Source: Dehalococcoidia bacterium (GTDB lineage Bacteria > Chloroflexota > Dehalococcoidia > Lucifugimonadales > Australimonadaceae). From it: a stretch of DNA of 64,000 nt. Shown here piece after piece: positions 63,992 to 64,000 of the stretch. A program made the translations under genes and the position numbers. Under the pieces are notes generated by a model that was given only the letters and a program-made list of their open reading frames with translations, was not told the DNA's origin and ran no database searches. Within the stretch, counting starts at the first letter, position 1. Every line of letters starts with the position of its first letter. The stretch is from assembly GCA_022820645.1 (NCBI GenBank), contig JAJEFD010000009.1, forward strand, positions 293,651-357,650, given 5' to 3'.

Positions 63992-64000
63992 GTAGACCCA

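Overview
The window is GC-rich (roughly two thirds G+C by eye), gene-dense bacterial chromosome with short spacers. Several traits point to Chloroflexota, most likely the Dehalococcoidia/SAR202 side (inference from gene content, not from a phylogeny): a coenzyme F420 ligase (CofE), lipoproteins and membrane proteins whose signal or anchor is followed by long Pro-Thr linkers, many Rieske/cupin/amidohydrolase/MmgE-type catabolic genes, and short dispersed palindromic repeats between and inside genes. No rRNA, tRNA, CRISPR array or complete mobile element was seen.

Layout. 1-6451: CofE (partial), HicAB, a large Lhr helicase whose frame carries intergenic-type repeats, and VapBC. 6502-14191: a bicupin protein, a secreted protein, an iron/thiamine-type ABC permease and binding protein without an ATPase, an MFS exporter and a gentisate-dioxygenase-like cupin. 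14206-18613: a nitrate assimilation operon (PII, small sulfite-oxidase-family molybdoenzyme, NarK-type transporter, NirA, second PII). Four GlnR-like boxes spaced exactly 11 bp apart lie in front of it, and no classical NasA/NarB is present. 18629-21689: MetE-like protein, Rieske oxygenase, lipoprotein cytochrome c. 21724-28770: a VWA protein and a MoxR-type ATPase, normally neighbours, separated by a 1033-residue N6-adenine methyltransferase. 28804-30824: thioredoxin reductase and a Gfo/Idh/MocA oxidoreductase.

30842-37777 is a surface-protein island: a CAP-domain protein and two tandem membrane-anchored HtrA-like proteases sharing a duplicated upstream region. 37873-42292 holds an unusual A-type Fe-S protein, small coupled genes, a repressor/M78 protein pair, an amidohydrolase and a TlpA-like lipoprotein. 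groESL follows, with a canonical promoter and a CIRCE-type operator, back to back with a HigBA module. 45398-48376 is a crotonase/crotonase/acyl-CoA synthetase operon. 48424-51459 encodes a lipoprotein with about 21 leucine-rich repeats and a TctC-like lipoprotein. 51955-53524 is a three-gene cassette with a phage head-tail-connector-like member. 53721-64000 is mainly housekeeping (M16 peptidase, serS, lysS, greA, rsmD, coaD, a coiled-coil protein), then MmgE/PrpD, AlaX, a methyltransferase and two small membrane proteins.

Regulation readable from sequence: several genes have a -10-like hexamer ending exactly 6 nt (some 7) before the start codon, which indicates leaderless transcripts. A TGTGACA-type motif recurs in several intergenic regions. 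TTG and GTG starts are common.
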